Origin: CAIXQW01 sp046049675
GTDB lineage: Bacteria; Bacteroidota; Bacteroidia; Chitinophagales; Chitinophagaceae
Length of the DNA: 64,000 nucleotides
NCBI GenBank assembly: GCA_046049675.1
Contig: JBJORA010000034.1
Coordinates: 1-64,000, forward strand
Direction of reading: 5' to 3'
Below the pieces are notes generated by a model. It searched no databases, was not told where the DNA came from, and saw only the letters and a program-made list of their open reading frames with translations. Position numbers and translations under genes: made by a program. Shown piece by piece: positions 9,258 through 18,130 of this stretch; position 1 is the first letter of the stretch; the number at the start of each line of letters is the position of its first letter.

Positions 9258-10103
9258 CTATGCTTCTTTTTCGCCTTCGCTGTCATCATCATCGGCCTCA
9301 GTGCTATCACCGCTTGCCAACTCATCATTTTCTGCTGCTTCCTCAGTGTCGGTTTCCGCACTATCTTCAACAGCCGTAGCTTGATCTAATTCAGCCTCTG
9401 GCGCCTCAGTAGCTTCTGCTTGCACATTTTCCGCTTCATCAGTATCTGCCGATTTTTCTGTTTCTATTAAAGCGCCACTTTCATCAACTACTAATTGTGT
9501 ATTTTCTGCTGGCTCTGGAAAAGCAAGTTCTGCATTAGTCGGTACAACGATGTCATTCGGTACAATTTCACTCAACTTAGGAAGATCTTCTATGCTGTTT
9601 AAGCCAAGATAATCCATAAAGTTTTTGCTCGTACTGTACAGCAATGGTTTGCCTACAGCTTCTTCGTTGCGGCCACTAATAACTATGAGCTCTTTTTCTA
9701 ATAACTTTTGAATACTGTAGTCGCAACTTACGCCACGAATATACTCTACATCGCCCTTGGTAATTGGTTGCTTATAAGCAATGATAGCAAGCGTTTCCAT
9801 AGCTGCTGTGCTCAATCGCTTCATGAATTTATCGCCATTGAGTTTTGCAATAGAACGGTGGAATTCTGGCTTCGTTAAAAACTGAAAACCGCCACCTATT
9901 TCTTTCAAGGTAAAGCTATGAAATTCGGTGTCGTACTTTGCTTGAATCGTATCCAAACTTGCACTTACTTGCTCTACCGCAATCGTTTCCTCTTGCTCGG
10001 CATACATATCCGCAATCACTTGATGAATTTCTGTCAAGGTAAGTGCACGATCGCTTGCGAATACAAGCGCCTCTATATCTAAGGTAATTTGTTCAATGGT
10101 CAT
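9258..10103 (-). CDS. scpB: Segregation and condensation protein B with long acidic tail
   Basis: ScpB joins ScpA and SMC in the bacterial condensin that organises the chromosome. Residues 1-185 hold the two winged-helix domains, recognised by ALVFASDRALTL, TAAMETLAIIAYKQPITKGDVEYIRGV and the KPLLYSTSKNFMDYLGL block. The last 95 residues or so are an extreme Glu/Asp/Ala/Thr-rich low-complexity tail ending in DDDDSEGEKEA. The tail makes the protein 281 residues, against roughly 190-200 in the core family. The gene stands alone with a weak box (TAACTTGC) at 10126-10133. Confidence 0.92.
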   Translation of the reverse strand: MTIEQITLDIEALVFASDRALTLTEIHQVIADMYAEQEETIAVEQVSASLDTIQAKYDTEFHSFTLKEIGGGFQFLTKPEFHRSIAKLNGDKFMKRLSTAAMETLAIIAYKQPITKGDVEYIRGVSCDYSIQKLLEKELIVISGRNEEAVGKPLLYSTSKNFMDYLGLNSIEDLPKLSEIVPNDIVVPTNAELAFPEPAENTQLVVDESGALIETEKSADTDEAENVQAEATEAPEAELDQATAVEDSAETDTEEAAENDELASGDSTEADDDDSEGEKEA

Positions 10104-10223
10104 TCTAAATTGCTTACTAAGGCATGCAAGTTAAACCATTTTGCGGCTAGGGCTAGCAATGCACCGCTTCATAATTAATGCACAGTTTATCAACGCATTC
10201 AATCTTACAAATACGCGAAAAAA

Positions 10224-11675
10224 CTAGCATTCAGGCAGTCCAACGGTGAAATTGGTTGCCAGCCCACCGTCGCTTGTTTCTTTGTACTTATGATTCATGT
10301 CTAGAGCCGTCTCCCACATGGTTTTTAACACAGCATCTAAACTTAATTTGGCATTGTCGGGGTTTCTTTTCAATGCCAACTGTGCAGCGGTTATAGCCTT
10401 AATTGCACCCATGGTATTGCGTTCAATGCACGGCACTTGTACTAGGCCAGCAATAGGATCGCAGGTAAGGCCGAGATGATGCTCCATGGCGATTTCACTT
10501 GCCATTAAAGCCTGGCGTGGCGTGCCCCCAAGCATTTCACAAAGTGCCGCAGCGGCCATTGCACTACTAACACCAATTTCTGCTTGGCATCCGCCCATTG
10601 CTGCGCTAATGGTTGCACCTTTCTTAAAAATGCTGCCAATTTCGCTAGCCGTCAATAAAAAATTGACGATCTGCTGGTCGCTATAACCATTGCAAAAAGC
10701 AATATAGTACATCAATACAGCTGGAATAACGCCTGCTGCACCATTTGTAGGGGCTGTTACCACTCTACCAAAACTTGCATTTTCTTCGTTGACAGCTAAG
10801 GCAAAACAACTAACCCAATCGAGTGTTGTTCTAAAATTATTGCCTTGCTTTTGAATTAGCGCAAGCCACTCATCAAAATTAGAAAAACTAGCATTACCGA
10901 TTAGTTTTACGTTGAGCGCATTTGCTCTACGTACAACATCTAAGCCGCCAGGCAAAGTGCCGCTCGTTGCCACACCTTTTAAGATGCAGTCGCGCATCGT
11001 ATGCCAAATTTGTAATACGCCAGCCTTTGTATCTTCTATGCTACGCCAAGCAGTTTCGTTTTCTAAGACGATATCGTAAATAGGCATGCCAGTGCGCACG
11101 CAGGCTTGCAGTAAATCCTCGCTGTTGTCTATTGGAAAACTTAACTGTGCTTGATGCTTTTGCTCTACATTGGCGCTTGAAGCACCTTCAGTTACCACAA
11201 AGCCGCCGCCAATACTGTAATAGGTTTGTGCAAGATGCTCGCCATTGTCCACTACTGCTGAAAATGTAACAGCATTAGGATGGTAAGGCAAGCTTTCGTT
11301 CATATAAAAAACTAAATCTTTGCTTGGATCAAAATCAACGGTTTGCGTATTGGCGAGCTTTAGCTTTTTATCTGAAGCAATATGAGCAATGGTACTATCA
11401 ATGCTATACACATCAAAAGTCTTAGGGTCGGCGTCCATTAAGCCAAGTTGCACAGCAATATCTGTACCATGGCCTTTGCCTGTTTTGGCTAAAGAACCAT
11501 ATAAGAAGATTTGCACTTGCGATACATGCGCCAAAACGTTTTTGCTGCGAAGTAAATCTATGAACTGCCTTGCTGCAACCCACGGACCTAAAGTGTGTGA
11601 GCTACTCGGCCCCACACCAATCTTAAACATATCAAATACGGATATCGGTTCGTATGCCTTGGTTTCTGTGCTCAT
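10224..11675 (-). CDS. sdaA: L-serine ammonia-lyase, iron-sulfur type, single chain
   Basis: It deaminates L-serine to pyruvate and ammonia using a [4Fe-4S] cluster. The 483-residue single-chain form starts with the beta-domain motif GVGPSSSHT near residue 21. In the alpha domain the cluster cysteines are seen in MGGCQAEIG, LTCDPIAG and VPCIERN. The start codon directly follows the def stop (TAAATG), so def and sdaA are one operon. This pairing has no obvious functional logic. Confidence 0.95.
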   Translation of the reverse strand: MSTETKAYEPISVFDMFKIGVGPSSSHTLGPWVAARQFIDLLRSKNVLAHVSQVQIFLYGSLAKTGKGHGTDIAVQLGLMDADPKTFDVYSIDSTIAHIASDKKLKLANTQTVDFDPSKDLVFYMNESLPYHPNAVTFSAVVDNGEHLAQTYYSIGGGFVVTEGASSANVEQKHQAQLSFPIDNSEDLLQACVRTGMPIYDIVLENETAWRSIEDTKAGVLQIWHTMRDCILKGVATSGTLPGGLDVVRRANALNVKLIGNASFSNFDEWLALIQKQGNNFRTTLDWVSCFALAVNEENASFGRVVTAPTNGAAGVIPAVLMYYIAFCNGYSDQQIVNFLLTASEIGSIFKKGATISAAMGGCQAEIGVSSAMAAAALCEMLGGTPRQALMASEIAMEHHLGLTCDPIAGLVQVPCIERNTMGAIKAITAAQLALKRNPDNAKLSLDAVLKTMWETALDMNHKYKETSDGGLATNFTVGLPEC

Positions 11676-12257
11676 TTATTTATGAAACAACATTTTATAA
11701 CCAACGCTTACATTGCCTTTAGCAATATTATTGAGTTTGCCTGCAAGCATTTTTCTCTTTAGCGGCATCAACCTATCGATAAAAAGTTTGCCTTCTATGT
11801 GGTCGTATTCATGAAGAATAACGCGCGCGGTAATACCATCAAAAGTTTTTGTATGTTCTACAAAATTTTCATCTTGGTAGCGCATAGTAATACTAGTACT
11901 GCGTTGCACATCTGCCCTTACCTTCGGAATACTAAGGCAGCCTTCGTTATAGCTCCAAAGTTTACCATCTTCTTCTAAAAGCTGGGCATTGATAAATAGC
12001 TGCTTGATTGGCTTTTCATTTTTAAGCTCCTCTTTTTCTTCTTCGTCTTCTGCGCCTTCTACAATTTGTACAGTATCTACCACAAACAAGCGTATGCTTT
12101 GATTAATTTGAGGTGCTGCTAATCCAACGCCATTACTATTGTACATGGTTTGCCACATATTGTCAATTAGCTCTGAAAGGCCTGGGTGGTTTTTATCTAT
12201 AGGTTTAGCAATGGCACGCAGTACTGGGCTGCCGTATGCTACAACTGGTAAATTCAC
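11676..12257 (-). CDS. def: Peptide deformylase (GTG start)
   Basis: It removes the formyl group from N-terminal formyl-methionine of new proteins. Starting at the GTG at 12257 it has 193 residues: GVGLAAPQ at 43-50, EGCLS at 105-109 (Cys metal ligand) and HEYDH at 149-153 (two His ligands and the catalytic Glu). Acidic residues 68-82 are an insert between strands. The GTG is preferred over an in-frame TTG at 12278 because MNLPVVAYGSPVL matches the family's N-terminus and because a perfect -7 box sits just upstream of it. sdaA follows directly. Confidence 0.92.
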   Translation of the reverse strand: MNLPVVAYGSPVLRAIAKPIDKNHPGLSELIDNMWQTMYNSNGVGLAAPQINQSIRLFVVDTVQIVEGAEDEEEKEELKNEKPIKQLFINAQLLEEDGKLWSYNEGCLSIPKVRADVQRSTSITMRYQDENFVEHTKTFDGITARVILHEYDHIEGKLFIDRLMPLKRKMLAGKLNNIAKGNVSVGYKMLFHK

Positions 12258-12261
12258 TATA

Positions 12262-12269
12262 CAAAGGTA
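12262..12269 (-). promoter_or_regulatory. Predicted -7 box (TACCTTTG) of def-sdaA, 4 nt before the GTG
   Basis: It is an exact TAnnTTTG match whose spacing leaves no room for a ribosome binding site. It decides the def start at 12257 because the longer frame would place the box inside the gene. Confidence 0.55.
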
Positions 12270-12499
12270 AAGCGGCAACTACGTATTTGCACTTGAATTT
12301 TCTTTGTGAGCAGCAGAAAAATAGCAATCAACTTTATCCACTTTTGAATAATAGGCAAGTAAGTTTAGTACAACCCTTAGTCATTAAGTTTTACTTATTA
12401 CTCGTGAGTTGCACGTTATTCATAGTGCTTACATATTGTATACGAATCACTATCGGGTACGCACTTGCAAAGTCACTTGCTAAAAAATTACGATAGCAT
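12270..12499. other. Gene-free spacer between def and gldJ
   Basis: No supported gene is seen. A rightward open frame of 86 codons overlaps the 5' end of def on the opposite strand and has no family features or ribosome binding site. The only recognisable signal nearby is the gldJ terminator at its right end. Confidence 0.5.
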
Positions 12500-12529
12500 A
12501 AAAAAAGCGCCTCATATAGAGACGCTTTT
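12500..12529 (-). terminator. Intrinsic terminator after gldJ
   Basis: On the minus strand a hairpin (AAAAGCG..CTC paired with GAG..CGCTTTT, one mismatch, 5-nt loop) is followed by a run of seven T, 22 nt after the gldJ stop codon. Confidence 0.75.
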
Positions 12530-12551
12530 GAAATATTCTTTTTTTTGTAAA

Positions 12552-14102
12552 TTAACGGCCGCTGCCGCCACCACCGAAGAAGTTACCACTATGGCTACCC
12601 AATGTTGGGCCACCTAGACGAGCCATTGCACAACGGAAACCGATGTAAGGGCTTTGGTGAGTTTCTTCTGCAAAACGACGTGTACCAGGGCTTAACCAAT
12701 ACTGACGATCTGCCCAACCACCGCCTTTGTAAACGCGGCTAGTATTTGTAATTAGTGTAGTACGACGATCGCCAGACTCTGGGCCACCTGCATAGTATGC
12801 ATTACGACCTGGTGCTTCGCCATTCTCTTCAATTGTACCACCATCTTGGAAATCACGAAGATCTGCAGTGCGGTAGTCAATGAAACGCTCAGCTAATTCT
12901 GGTTGACTAGGATTTACTTTTGGTAAACGACCAAGGCTATCTTTTTCATCAATAGTACCATCTTCAAGTGCTTTAACACGATCGTAGATATTACCACGGA
13001 ACACGCGATAACCATCACCATCTGGAGCTTCTGGACGATACACATCTAATACCCACTCATTTACATTACCAGCCATTTGATAGATACCAAACGCATTTGG
13101 CTTGTAAGCATAAACGTGTGCAGGACCATCAGCGTGGTCGTTCAAACCACCTGCGATACCCATATAGTCATTGCCATGGCGGAAGTTAGCCATGAACTCA
13201 CCTTGATATGCATTATTGATACCCTCGCGAGAGCTATTGTTGTCACCCCAAGGATATACTTGACGATTGATTACAACACCTTCACCACGACGACGCTTGC
13301 TATCTGGCTCAGGATTCTGACCAATTAGACCAAGTGCTGCGTACTCCCACTCTGCTTCTGTTGGAAGACGATAGTCTGGCAATAAAATACCATCAGACAA
13401 ACTAACATTACGCTTACCAGAACCTGTAGGGTTTAAGTCACGCATTTTTACACCTGCACGTCCTTCGTACTGACCTGCTAAATATGCTTCTGTATTGAAG
13501 TTATCATCAGCAACCTGATTTGGATTCTTCTTCAAGAAACCAGCCTTCATTAAAATTAATTCGTTTACACGATCTGTTCTCCAAGAGCAGTATTCGTTTG
13601 CTTGGCGCCAGCTAACACCAACAACTGGATAGTAGTTGTAAGCTGCGTGACGGAAGTAGTACTTTACTTGCGGCTCGTTGTACTGGAAAGCTTTTCTCCA
13701 ACACGTTGAGTCTGGCAAAGCAGAGTAAATCAAGTTTGGATAATCTTGGCCGAACACACGCGTAACCCAATCGCAATACTCGCGATAGTGCACGTTTGCC
13801 ACCTCACTTTGGTCCATGTAGAAAGAAGATACAGATACGGCATGCGGCGTATTGTTGTTATCGTAAGTCACATCCTCGTCGGCTTGACCCATGATAAAAC
13901 GACCACCTTCTACAAACACCAAACCTGGCGCAGTAATCTGTCCGTTGTATTCTTTTACATCGAAACCACCTAGCTGTGGATCGTTGAAGTTCCAACCTGT
14001 TTTGTCGGATACCATTGATGTTGCCTGCTGCTGACCGCACGATGCCATGAACGCAACAGTAGCCATTGCCAAAATCCCCTTAATTGACATTAATTTTCTC
14101 AT
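12552..14102 (-). CDS. gldJ: Gliding motility/T9SS lipoprotein GldJ
   Basis: GldJ is an outer-membrane-associated lipoprotein needed to stabilise GldK and thus the type IX secretion and gliding machinery. The 516 residues begin with a lipoprotein signal (AFMASC, Cys22), then GWNFNDPQLGGF, and a formylglycine-generating-enzyme-like (SUMF1) fold: PGLVFVEGGRFIMG, SSFYMDQSEVANVHYREYCDW, YPVVGVSWRQANEYCSWR, YRLPTEAEWEYAALGL, AGNVNEWVLDVYRP and a final IGFRCAMARLG. The same order occurs in Flavobacterium GldJ; GldK is shorter and diverges in these blocks. No other gld gene is adjacent, so it lies outside the gldKLMN locus. The start at 14102 fits a TATATTTG box at 14133-14140. The C-terminus is Gly/Ser-rich. 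Confidence 0.88.
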   Translation of the reverse strand: MRKLMSIKGILAMATVAFMASCGQQQATSMVSDKTGWNFNDPQLGGFDVKEYNGQITAPGLVFVEGGRFIMGQADEDVTYDNNNTPHAVSVSSFYMDQSEVANVHYREYCDWVTRVFGQDYPNLIYSALPDSTCWRKAFQYNEPQVKYYFRHAAYNYYPVVGVSWRQANEYCSWRTDRVNELILMKAGFLKKNPNQVADDNFNTEAYLAGQYEGRAGVKMRDLNPTGSGKRNVSLSDGILLPDYRLPTEAEWEYAALGLIGQNPEPDSKRRRGEGVVINRQVYPWGDNNSSREGINNAYQGEFMANFRHGNDYMGIAGGLNDHADGPAHVYAYKPNAFGIYQMAGNVNEWVLDVYRPEAPDGDGYRVFRGNIYDRVKALEDGTIDEKDSLGRLPKVNPSQPELAERFIDYRTADLRDFQDGGTIEENGEAPGRNAYYAGGPESGDRRTTLITNTSRVYKGGGWADRQYWLSPGTRRFAEETHQSPYIGFRCAMARLGGPTLGSHSGNFFGGGGSGR

Positions 14103-14132
14103 TACCGAACTAATTCCGATTTGTAATAACAG

Positions 14133-14140
14133 CAAATATA
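14133..14140 (-). promoter_or_regulatory. Predicted -7 box (TATATTTG) of gldJ
   Basis: It is an exact TAnnTTTG match 30 nt before the start at 14102. It excludes the longer frame that would begin at 14135, inside the box. Confidence 0.55.
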
Positions 14141-14227
14141 TGCGTAATTTTTACACCACCAAACAATAATTGACCTAAAAATTACGAAGCAGGCAAGCTA
14201 AATGCCGCAAAATGAAGCATTTGTGTC

Positions 14228-14998
14228 TTAAAATTCGTCTAACTGGAATAGCTTATTGGCATTAGCATCGGTTATTGCAACAGCTTCCTCAAGGCTCATT
14301 TGCCACACATCTGCTAAGGTTTGCGCTACAATAGCCGTAAATGCAGGTTCATTGCGTTTTCCCCTGTGCGGCACGGGGGCTAGGTAAGGTGCATCTGTTT
14401 CTAGCACAATTGCAGTTTGTGGCACTTGCTTTACAATATCGGCCAGACCACTGTTTTTATATGTGAGCACGCCTCCTATACCTAAGTGAAAATTAAGATC
14501 AATAAGCTGCTGTGCCTCGTCCAAAGTACCACTATAGCAATGCAATACGCCGGTAAGACCCTTTGCTACATAAGGTTTTACGATGTCAATGCAATCCTGA
14601 GTACTTTCTCTGCTATGCACTACGATTGGCTTTTTGTATTGTAGCGCAAGTTCTATTTGTTGATGGAATGCTGCTTTTTGCTCTTCCACATAAGTAAGAT
14701 CCCAATGATAATCTAGGCCAATTTCGCCAACTGCACAAAAGCTGCGTTGTTGCCACCACTGCTCTACTTTTTGCAACTCGTAAGCATACATATCTGTAAC
14801 ATAACATGGATGCACACCCATCATTGGCAAACACATGTCAGGTTCAGCAGTCTCGCATGCTAGCATGGCTGCAATCGTACCGCTATCGCAATTGGGCATT
14901 AGAATTTTATGTATACCAACAGCTTTACAATCTGCAATAATTGTGTCGAAGTCTGCCTTAAATTTTTCGTCGTAAATATGTGCGTGCGTGTCTATCAT
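14228..14998 (-). CDS. TatD-family metal-dependent hydrolase
   Basis: This 256-residue TIM-barrel enzyme belongs to the TatD/YcfH group of metal-dependent 3'-5' DNases. It shows the metal site THAHIY at residues 3-8, GEIGLDYHWD, IVVHSRES, HCYSG and the LETDAPYLAP block. The family acts on DNA or RNA ends and possibly D-aminoacyl adducts; the exact substrate cannot be told from sequence. The deacetylase stop lies about 40 bp upstream on the same strand, so the two may be co-transcribed. Confidence 0.92.
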   Translation of the reverse strand: MIDTHAHIYDEKFKADFDTIIADCKAVGIHKILMPNCDSGTIAAMLACETAEPDMCLPMMGVHPCYVTDMYAYELQKVEQWWQQRSFCAVGEIGLDYHWDLTYVEEQKAAFHQQIELALQYKKPIVVHSRESTQDCIDIVKPYVAKGLTGVLHCYSGTLDEAQQLIDLNFHLGIGGVLTYKNSGLADIVKQVPQTAIVLETDAPYLAPVPHRGKRNEPAFTAIVAQTLADVWQMSLEEAVAITDANANKLFQLDEF

Positions 14999-15038
14999 AG
15001 CGCAAGGGCTGCGAAGTTAACGCATTGCTTGCAATCTC

Positions 15039-15662
15039 TTATAAACCCTTCATTTGCCATCCTTTTTCAGCACAATGCTGAAGCAATCGTGGCAACACAT
15101 AACGCAAACGTTTTTCTGCTTTTGCACTATCATGTAGCACAACGATACTGCCGGGTTTTATTTTACGCAAGGTGTATTTTAGGCAATCTTCCGGACTGAG
15201 CTCTTCGTCAAAATCGCCTGTAAGGATATCCCACATTACAATTTTCATGCTAGGAAATTTGGCTTTGATGCTGCGAATTTGACTTGGGGTAATCCTACCA
15301 TAAGGAGGTCGAAATAAATCGCTCTTAATCACTTGATTAGCCTGTTCTATATTTTCTAAATAATCGCTAGTACTTACTTTAAAGCCATTAAAATGGTTTT
15401 GGGTATGGTTGCCAATACTATGCCCTTGCTCTCTTAGATGTTGAAATAAATGTTGGTTTTCTTGCACATTTTTGCCTATACAAAAAAAAGTGGCATGTGC
15501 TTTATACTTGCTTAATTGCTCAAGGACAAAAGGCGTAACAGTTTCGTGTGGACCATCATCAAACGTAAAGTAAACGCTATTGCTATGCTGGTTGATATGC
15601 CAAATACAACTGCGGTATGCGGCCTTCAATAATCGTGGTGTTTTTACAAAATACTTACGCAT
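15039..15662 (-). CDS. Polysaccharide deacetylase (NodB domain)
   Basis: This carbohydrate esterase family 4 enzyme removes acetyl groups from N-acetylated glycans such as peptidoglycan or chitin-like polymers. In the 207 residues the catalytic and metal residues are D35-D36 (TFDDGPHE), H86 and H90 (HSIGNHTQNH), RPPYGR, WDILTGDFDE and the C-terminal VVLHDS histidine. No signal peptide is seen from the start at 15662; an in-frame start at 15713 would add 17 residues with a hydrophobic patch, so export remains open. Confidence 0.88.
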   Translation of the reverse strand: MRKYFVKTPRLLKAAYRSCIWHINQHSNSVYFTFDDGPHETVTPFVLEQLSKYKAHATFFCIGKNVQENQHLFQHLREQGHSIGNHTQNHFNGFKVSTSDYLENIEQANQVIKSDLFRPPYGRITPSQIRSIKAKFPSMKIVMWDILTGDFDEELSPEDCLKYTLRKIKPGSIVVLHDSAKAEKRLRYVLPRLLQHCAEKGWQMKGL

Positions 15663-15808
15663 GCTAAGCTGCGGCAAAGTAAGTTGAAAACCTGAAAGAA
15701 GCGCTATATTCAATACAACAAAATAATTGATCTGCTAAGTAGACGAAGTTTTCCATGCCATGCTTTGCCCCCTGAGTAATGTATGCCAAAGCCCACGCTA
15801 GCACAACT

Positions 15809-15816
15809 TACCTTTG
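15809..15816 (+). promoter_or_regulatory. Predicted -7 box (TACCTTTG) of gltX, 5 nt before the ATG
   Basis: It is an exact TAnnTTTG match between 15809 and the ATG at 15822. It would lie within the coding region if the in-frame ATG at 15783 were used. Confidence 0.55.
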
Positions 15817-15821
15817 CACCA

Positions 15822-17354
15822 ATGAGCAGAAGAGTAAGAACCCGATTTGCCCCAAGTCCAACTGGTGGATTGCACCTTGGCGGTGTACGAACCGCTTTGT
15901 TTTCTTATTTATACGCTAAAAAACATGGCGGCGATTTTGTGCTGCGCATAGAAGATACAGATCAAACACGCTTTGTGCCAGGCGCGGAAGATTATATACA
16001 AGAAAGTTTAGCTTGGTGTGGTTTAGTGCCAGACGAAAGTCCCTTGCATGGAGGGCCGCACGCACCCTACAGGCAAAGCGAACGCAAGGAGCGTTACAAG
16101 CAATTTGCGGAACAGCTCGTGCAACAAGGCCAAGCTTACTATGCTTTTGACACCAAAGAGGCTTTAGAAGCGATGCGCGAACAGTACAAAACTGTAGAGA
16201 ATCCTTCGCCGCAATACGACGCTACTGTGCGTATGCAAATGCACAACTCGCTAACACTTACTGCAGAAGAAACGCAACAATTAATTAGTAGTGGTACGCC
16301 TTATGTTGTAAGAATTAAAGTGCCTCAAAACGAAATAATTGAGTTCAACGATTTAATTCGTGGTCATGTAAGTTTTGATAGCAATACGATTGACGATAAA
16401 GTTTTGTTGAAAGCAGATGGCATGCCAACGTATCATCTTGCGGTTGTTGTAGATGATTATGAAATGCAAATAAGCCATGCTTTTCGTGGCGAAGAATGGT
16501 TGCCAAGTGCACCAATACATATTTTACTATGGCGTTATTTGGGTTGGGAAAGTAGCATGCCTGCATGGGCGCATTTGCCGCTAATATTAAAGCCCGACGG
16601 CAATGGCAAACTAAGCAAACGTGACGGCGATCGTTTAGGTTTTCCGGTTTTTGCTATGGATTGGACAGATAACAAAACTGGCGAAACAACAAGCGGCTTT
16701 AAAGAGCGTGGCTATTTACCGCAAGCATTTGTAAACATTTTAGCGATGCTAGGCTGGAACGACGGCACAGAACGCGAGTTATTTAGCCTTGCAGAATTGA
16801 TAGAAAGTTTTGATATTGAACGTGTACACAAAGGCGGCGCCAAGTTTAATGTAGAAAAGGCGCAATGGTATAACGCTACTTATATTAAACAGCTAGATGT
16901 TGCTGGCTTTGCACAATTTATTTTGCCAAAAATGAATGAATTATTTGGTGAAGTAAACACGCCTGGCAATAAAAACCATCAGCAAGTATTTGAGTTAATA
17001 AAAGACCGACTTAATTTTATTACAGACCTTCAAACGCAAGCTAGCTTCTTTTACAATGCACCAGTACAATTGCAATTGGAGGCAGTTAAACCAAAATGGA
17101 ATGCGGAAAAAGCAGCCTTCTTTACGGCTTTTACGCAAGCATGTAAACAACTAGCAAACTTTGATGCAGCAAGTGTTGAGCAAACCTTTAAGCAATTGGC
17201 GGAAGACCACAACATCAAAGCTGGAGAATTGCAATTGCCTATGCGTATTATGCTAGTTGGCGATAAGTTTGGCCCAGCAGTGTTTATTATTGCAGAAGTA
17301 ATTGGTTGCAGCGACATGTGCGCTAGGATAGAAAGTGCATTGTTGCAGTTGTAA
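15822..17354 (+). CDS. gltX: Glutamyl-tRNA synthetase
   Basis: This class I synthetase charges tRNA-Glu (and tRNA-Gln where the amidotransferase route is used). The 510 residues begin MSRRVRTRFAPSPTG with the HIGH-type motif HLGG at 18-21, then RIEDTDQ, and the KMSKS-type loop LSKRDGDR near residue 265. The C-terminal helical anticodon-binding part is complete. The start at 15822 is chosen over 15783 because the family begins here and a -7 box lies just upstream. A lipoprotein gene follows 12 bp after its stop. Confidence 0.95.
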   Translation: MSRRVRTRFAPSPTGGLHLGGVRTALFSYLYAKKHGGDFVLRIEDTDQTRFVPGAEDYIQESLAWCGLVPDESPLHGGPHAPYRQSERKERYKQFAEQLVQQGQAYYAFDTKEALEAMREQYKTVENPSPQYDATVRMQMHNSLTLTAEETQQLISSGTPYVVRIKVPQNEIIEFNDLIRGHVSFDSNTIDDKVLLKADGMPTYHLAVVVDDYEMQISHAFRGEEWLPSAPIHILLWRYLGWESSMPAWAHLPLILKPDGNGKLSKRDGDRLGFPVFAMDWTDNKTGETTSGFKERGYLPQAFVNILAMLGWNDGTERELFSLAELIESFDIERVHKGGAKFNVEKAQWYNATYIKQLDVAGFAQFILPKMNELFGEVNTPGNKNHQQVFELIKDRLNFITDLQTQASFFYNAPVQLQLEAVKPKWNAEKAAFFTAFTQACKQLANFDAASVEQTFKQLAEDHNIKAGELQLPMRIMLVGDKFGPAVFIIAEVIGCSDMCARIESALLQL

Positions 17355-17366
17355 TCTTGATTAGAC

Positions 17367-18107
17367 ATGAAATCTCGTGCTATAATTCCTATACTGTTTT
17401 TTGCGTCGGCAATTGTAAATAATGGATGCAAGAATAAAACGCTACAACTATACCCTATAATTAGCACATCATTCAAATTCTCTATTGAAGAAGAAACTTT
17501 TTGGCAGCAAATTATAGACAAGTCCCAACAAATAGAAAACGGCAGCTGTATGCTTAGCGAGTTGACTGCAGCAGAACAAGCCGGCATTGATAGCATGAAC
17601 AACGGATATGGACCTTTTACACAAGGATCAGACTGCAGTTGGTACTGCGGCGGTCAAATGTATAAAGTAACATCTACCGCGATTGCTAGGAACAACCAAG
17701 ACAGCAACTACTTAGATCAAAAGGCACACGATTTTAATTTGTTTAGCACTTGGATTTCACAAAATACTAGTAGTACGAGCTGGGATAAGATAAGCTTTCA
17801 CTTTCGACCAAAATCTCCGCGAGTTACAGAAATAATAATTTACAATGGTGTACTAAAAAACGATAGGCTGTTTAAAGAATATTCAAGGGCTAAAGTTATT
17901 GACTTGTACATAGACAAAGTGTACTATGCAACCCTACATCTTGCTGACAGTAGTGCACAACAAACCTTTTCAATAGCTCCTATACAATCTAAGGATAGCA
18001 TCACCGACCTTGAACTCACTTTTGAAATCGTTGAAATATTTGAAGGCAATACAAGCAATGCTGCAGCCATTTCAGAAATAAACTTTAACGGCATTGATGT
18101 ACATTAA
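17367..18107 (+). CDS. Lipoprotein with NADase-type glycan-binding (discoidin-like) domain
   Basis: This 246-residue protein has an N-terminal signal that may be a lipobox (IVNNGC). Its C-terminal half, from about residue 105, matches the pattern of the galactose-binding-like domain found next to NADase toxins and in many surface proteins: a TSSTSWDKISFHF start, VTEIIIYNGVLKNDRLFKEYSRAK, and a NAAAISEINFNG end. Such domains bind glycans or mediate surface attachment. The N-terminal half (residues 30-100) has no recognised domain. It lies 12 bp after gltX in the same direction, which suggests read-through. Confidence in the domain is moderate. Confidence 0.72.
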   Translation: MKSRAIIPILFFASAIVNNGCKNKTLQLYPIISTSFKFSIEEETFWQQIIDKSQQIENGSCMLSELTAAEQAGIDSMNNGYGPFTQGSDCSWYCGGQMYKVTSTAIARNNQDSNYLDQKAHDFNLFSTWISQNTSSTSWDKISFHFRPKSPRVTEIIIYNGVLKNDRLFKEYSRAKVIDLYIDKVYYATLHLADSSAQQTFSIAPIQSKDSITDLELTFEIVEIFEGNTSNAAAISEINFNGIDVH

Positions 18108-18130
18108 TTGCATGTTTCAAAGCGAACTTA

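Noticed and set aside
12236..12496. Rightward 86-codon open frame between def and gldJ
   Set aside because: It overlaps the 5' end of def on the other strand, has no ribosome site, promoter or family motif, and the peptide has no convincing domain.
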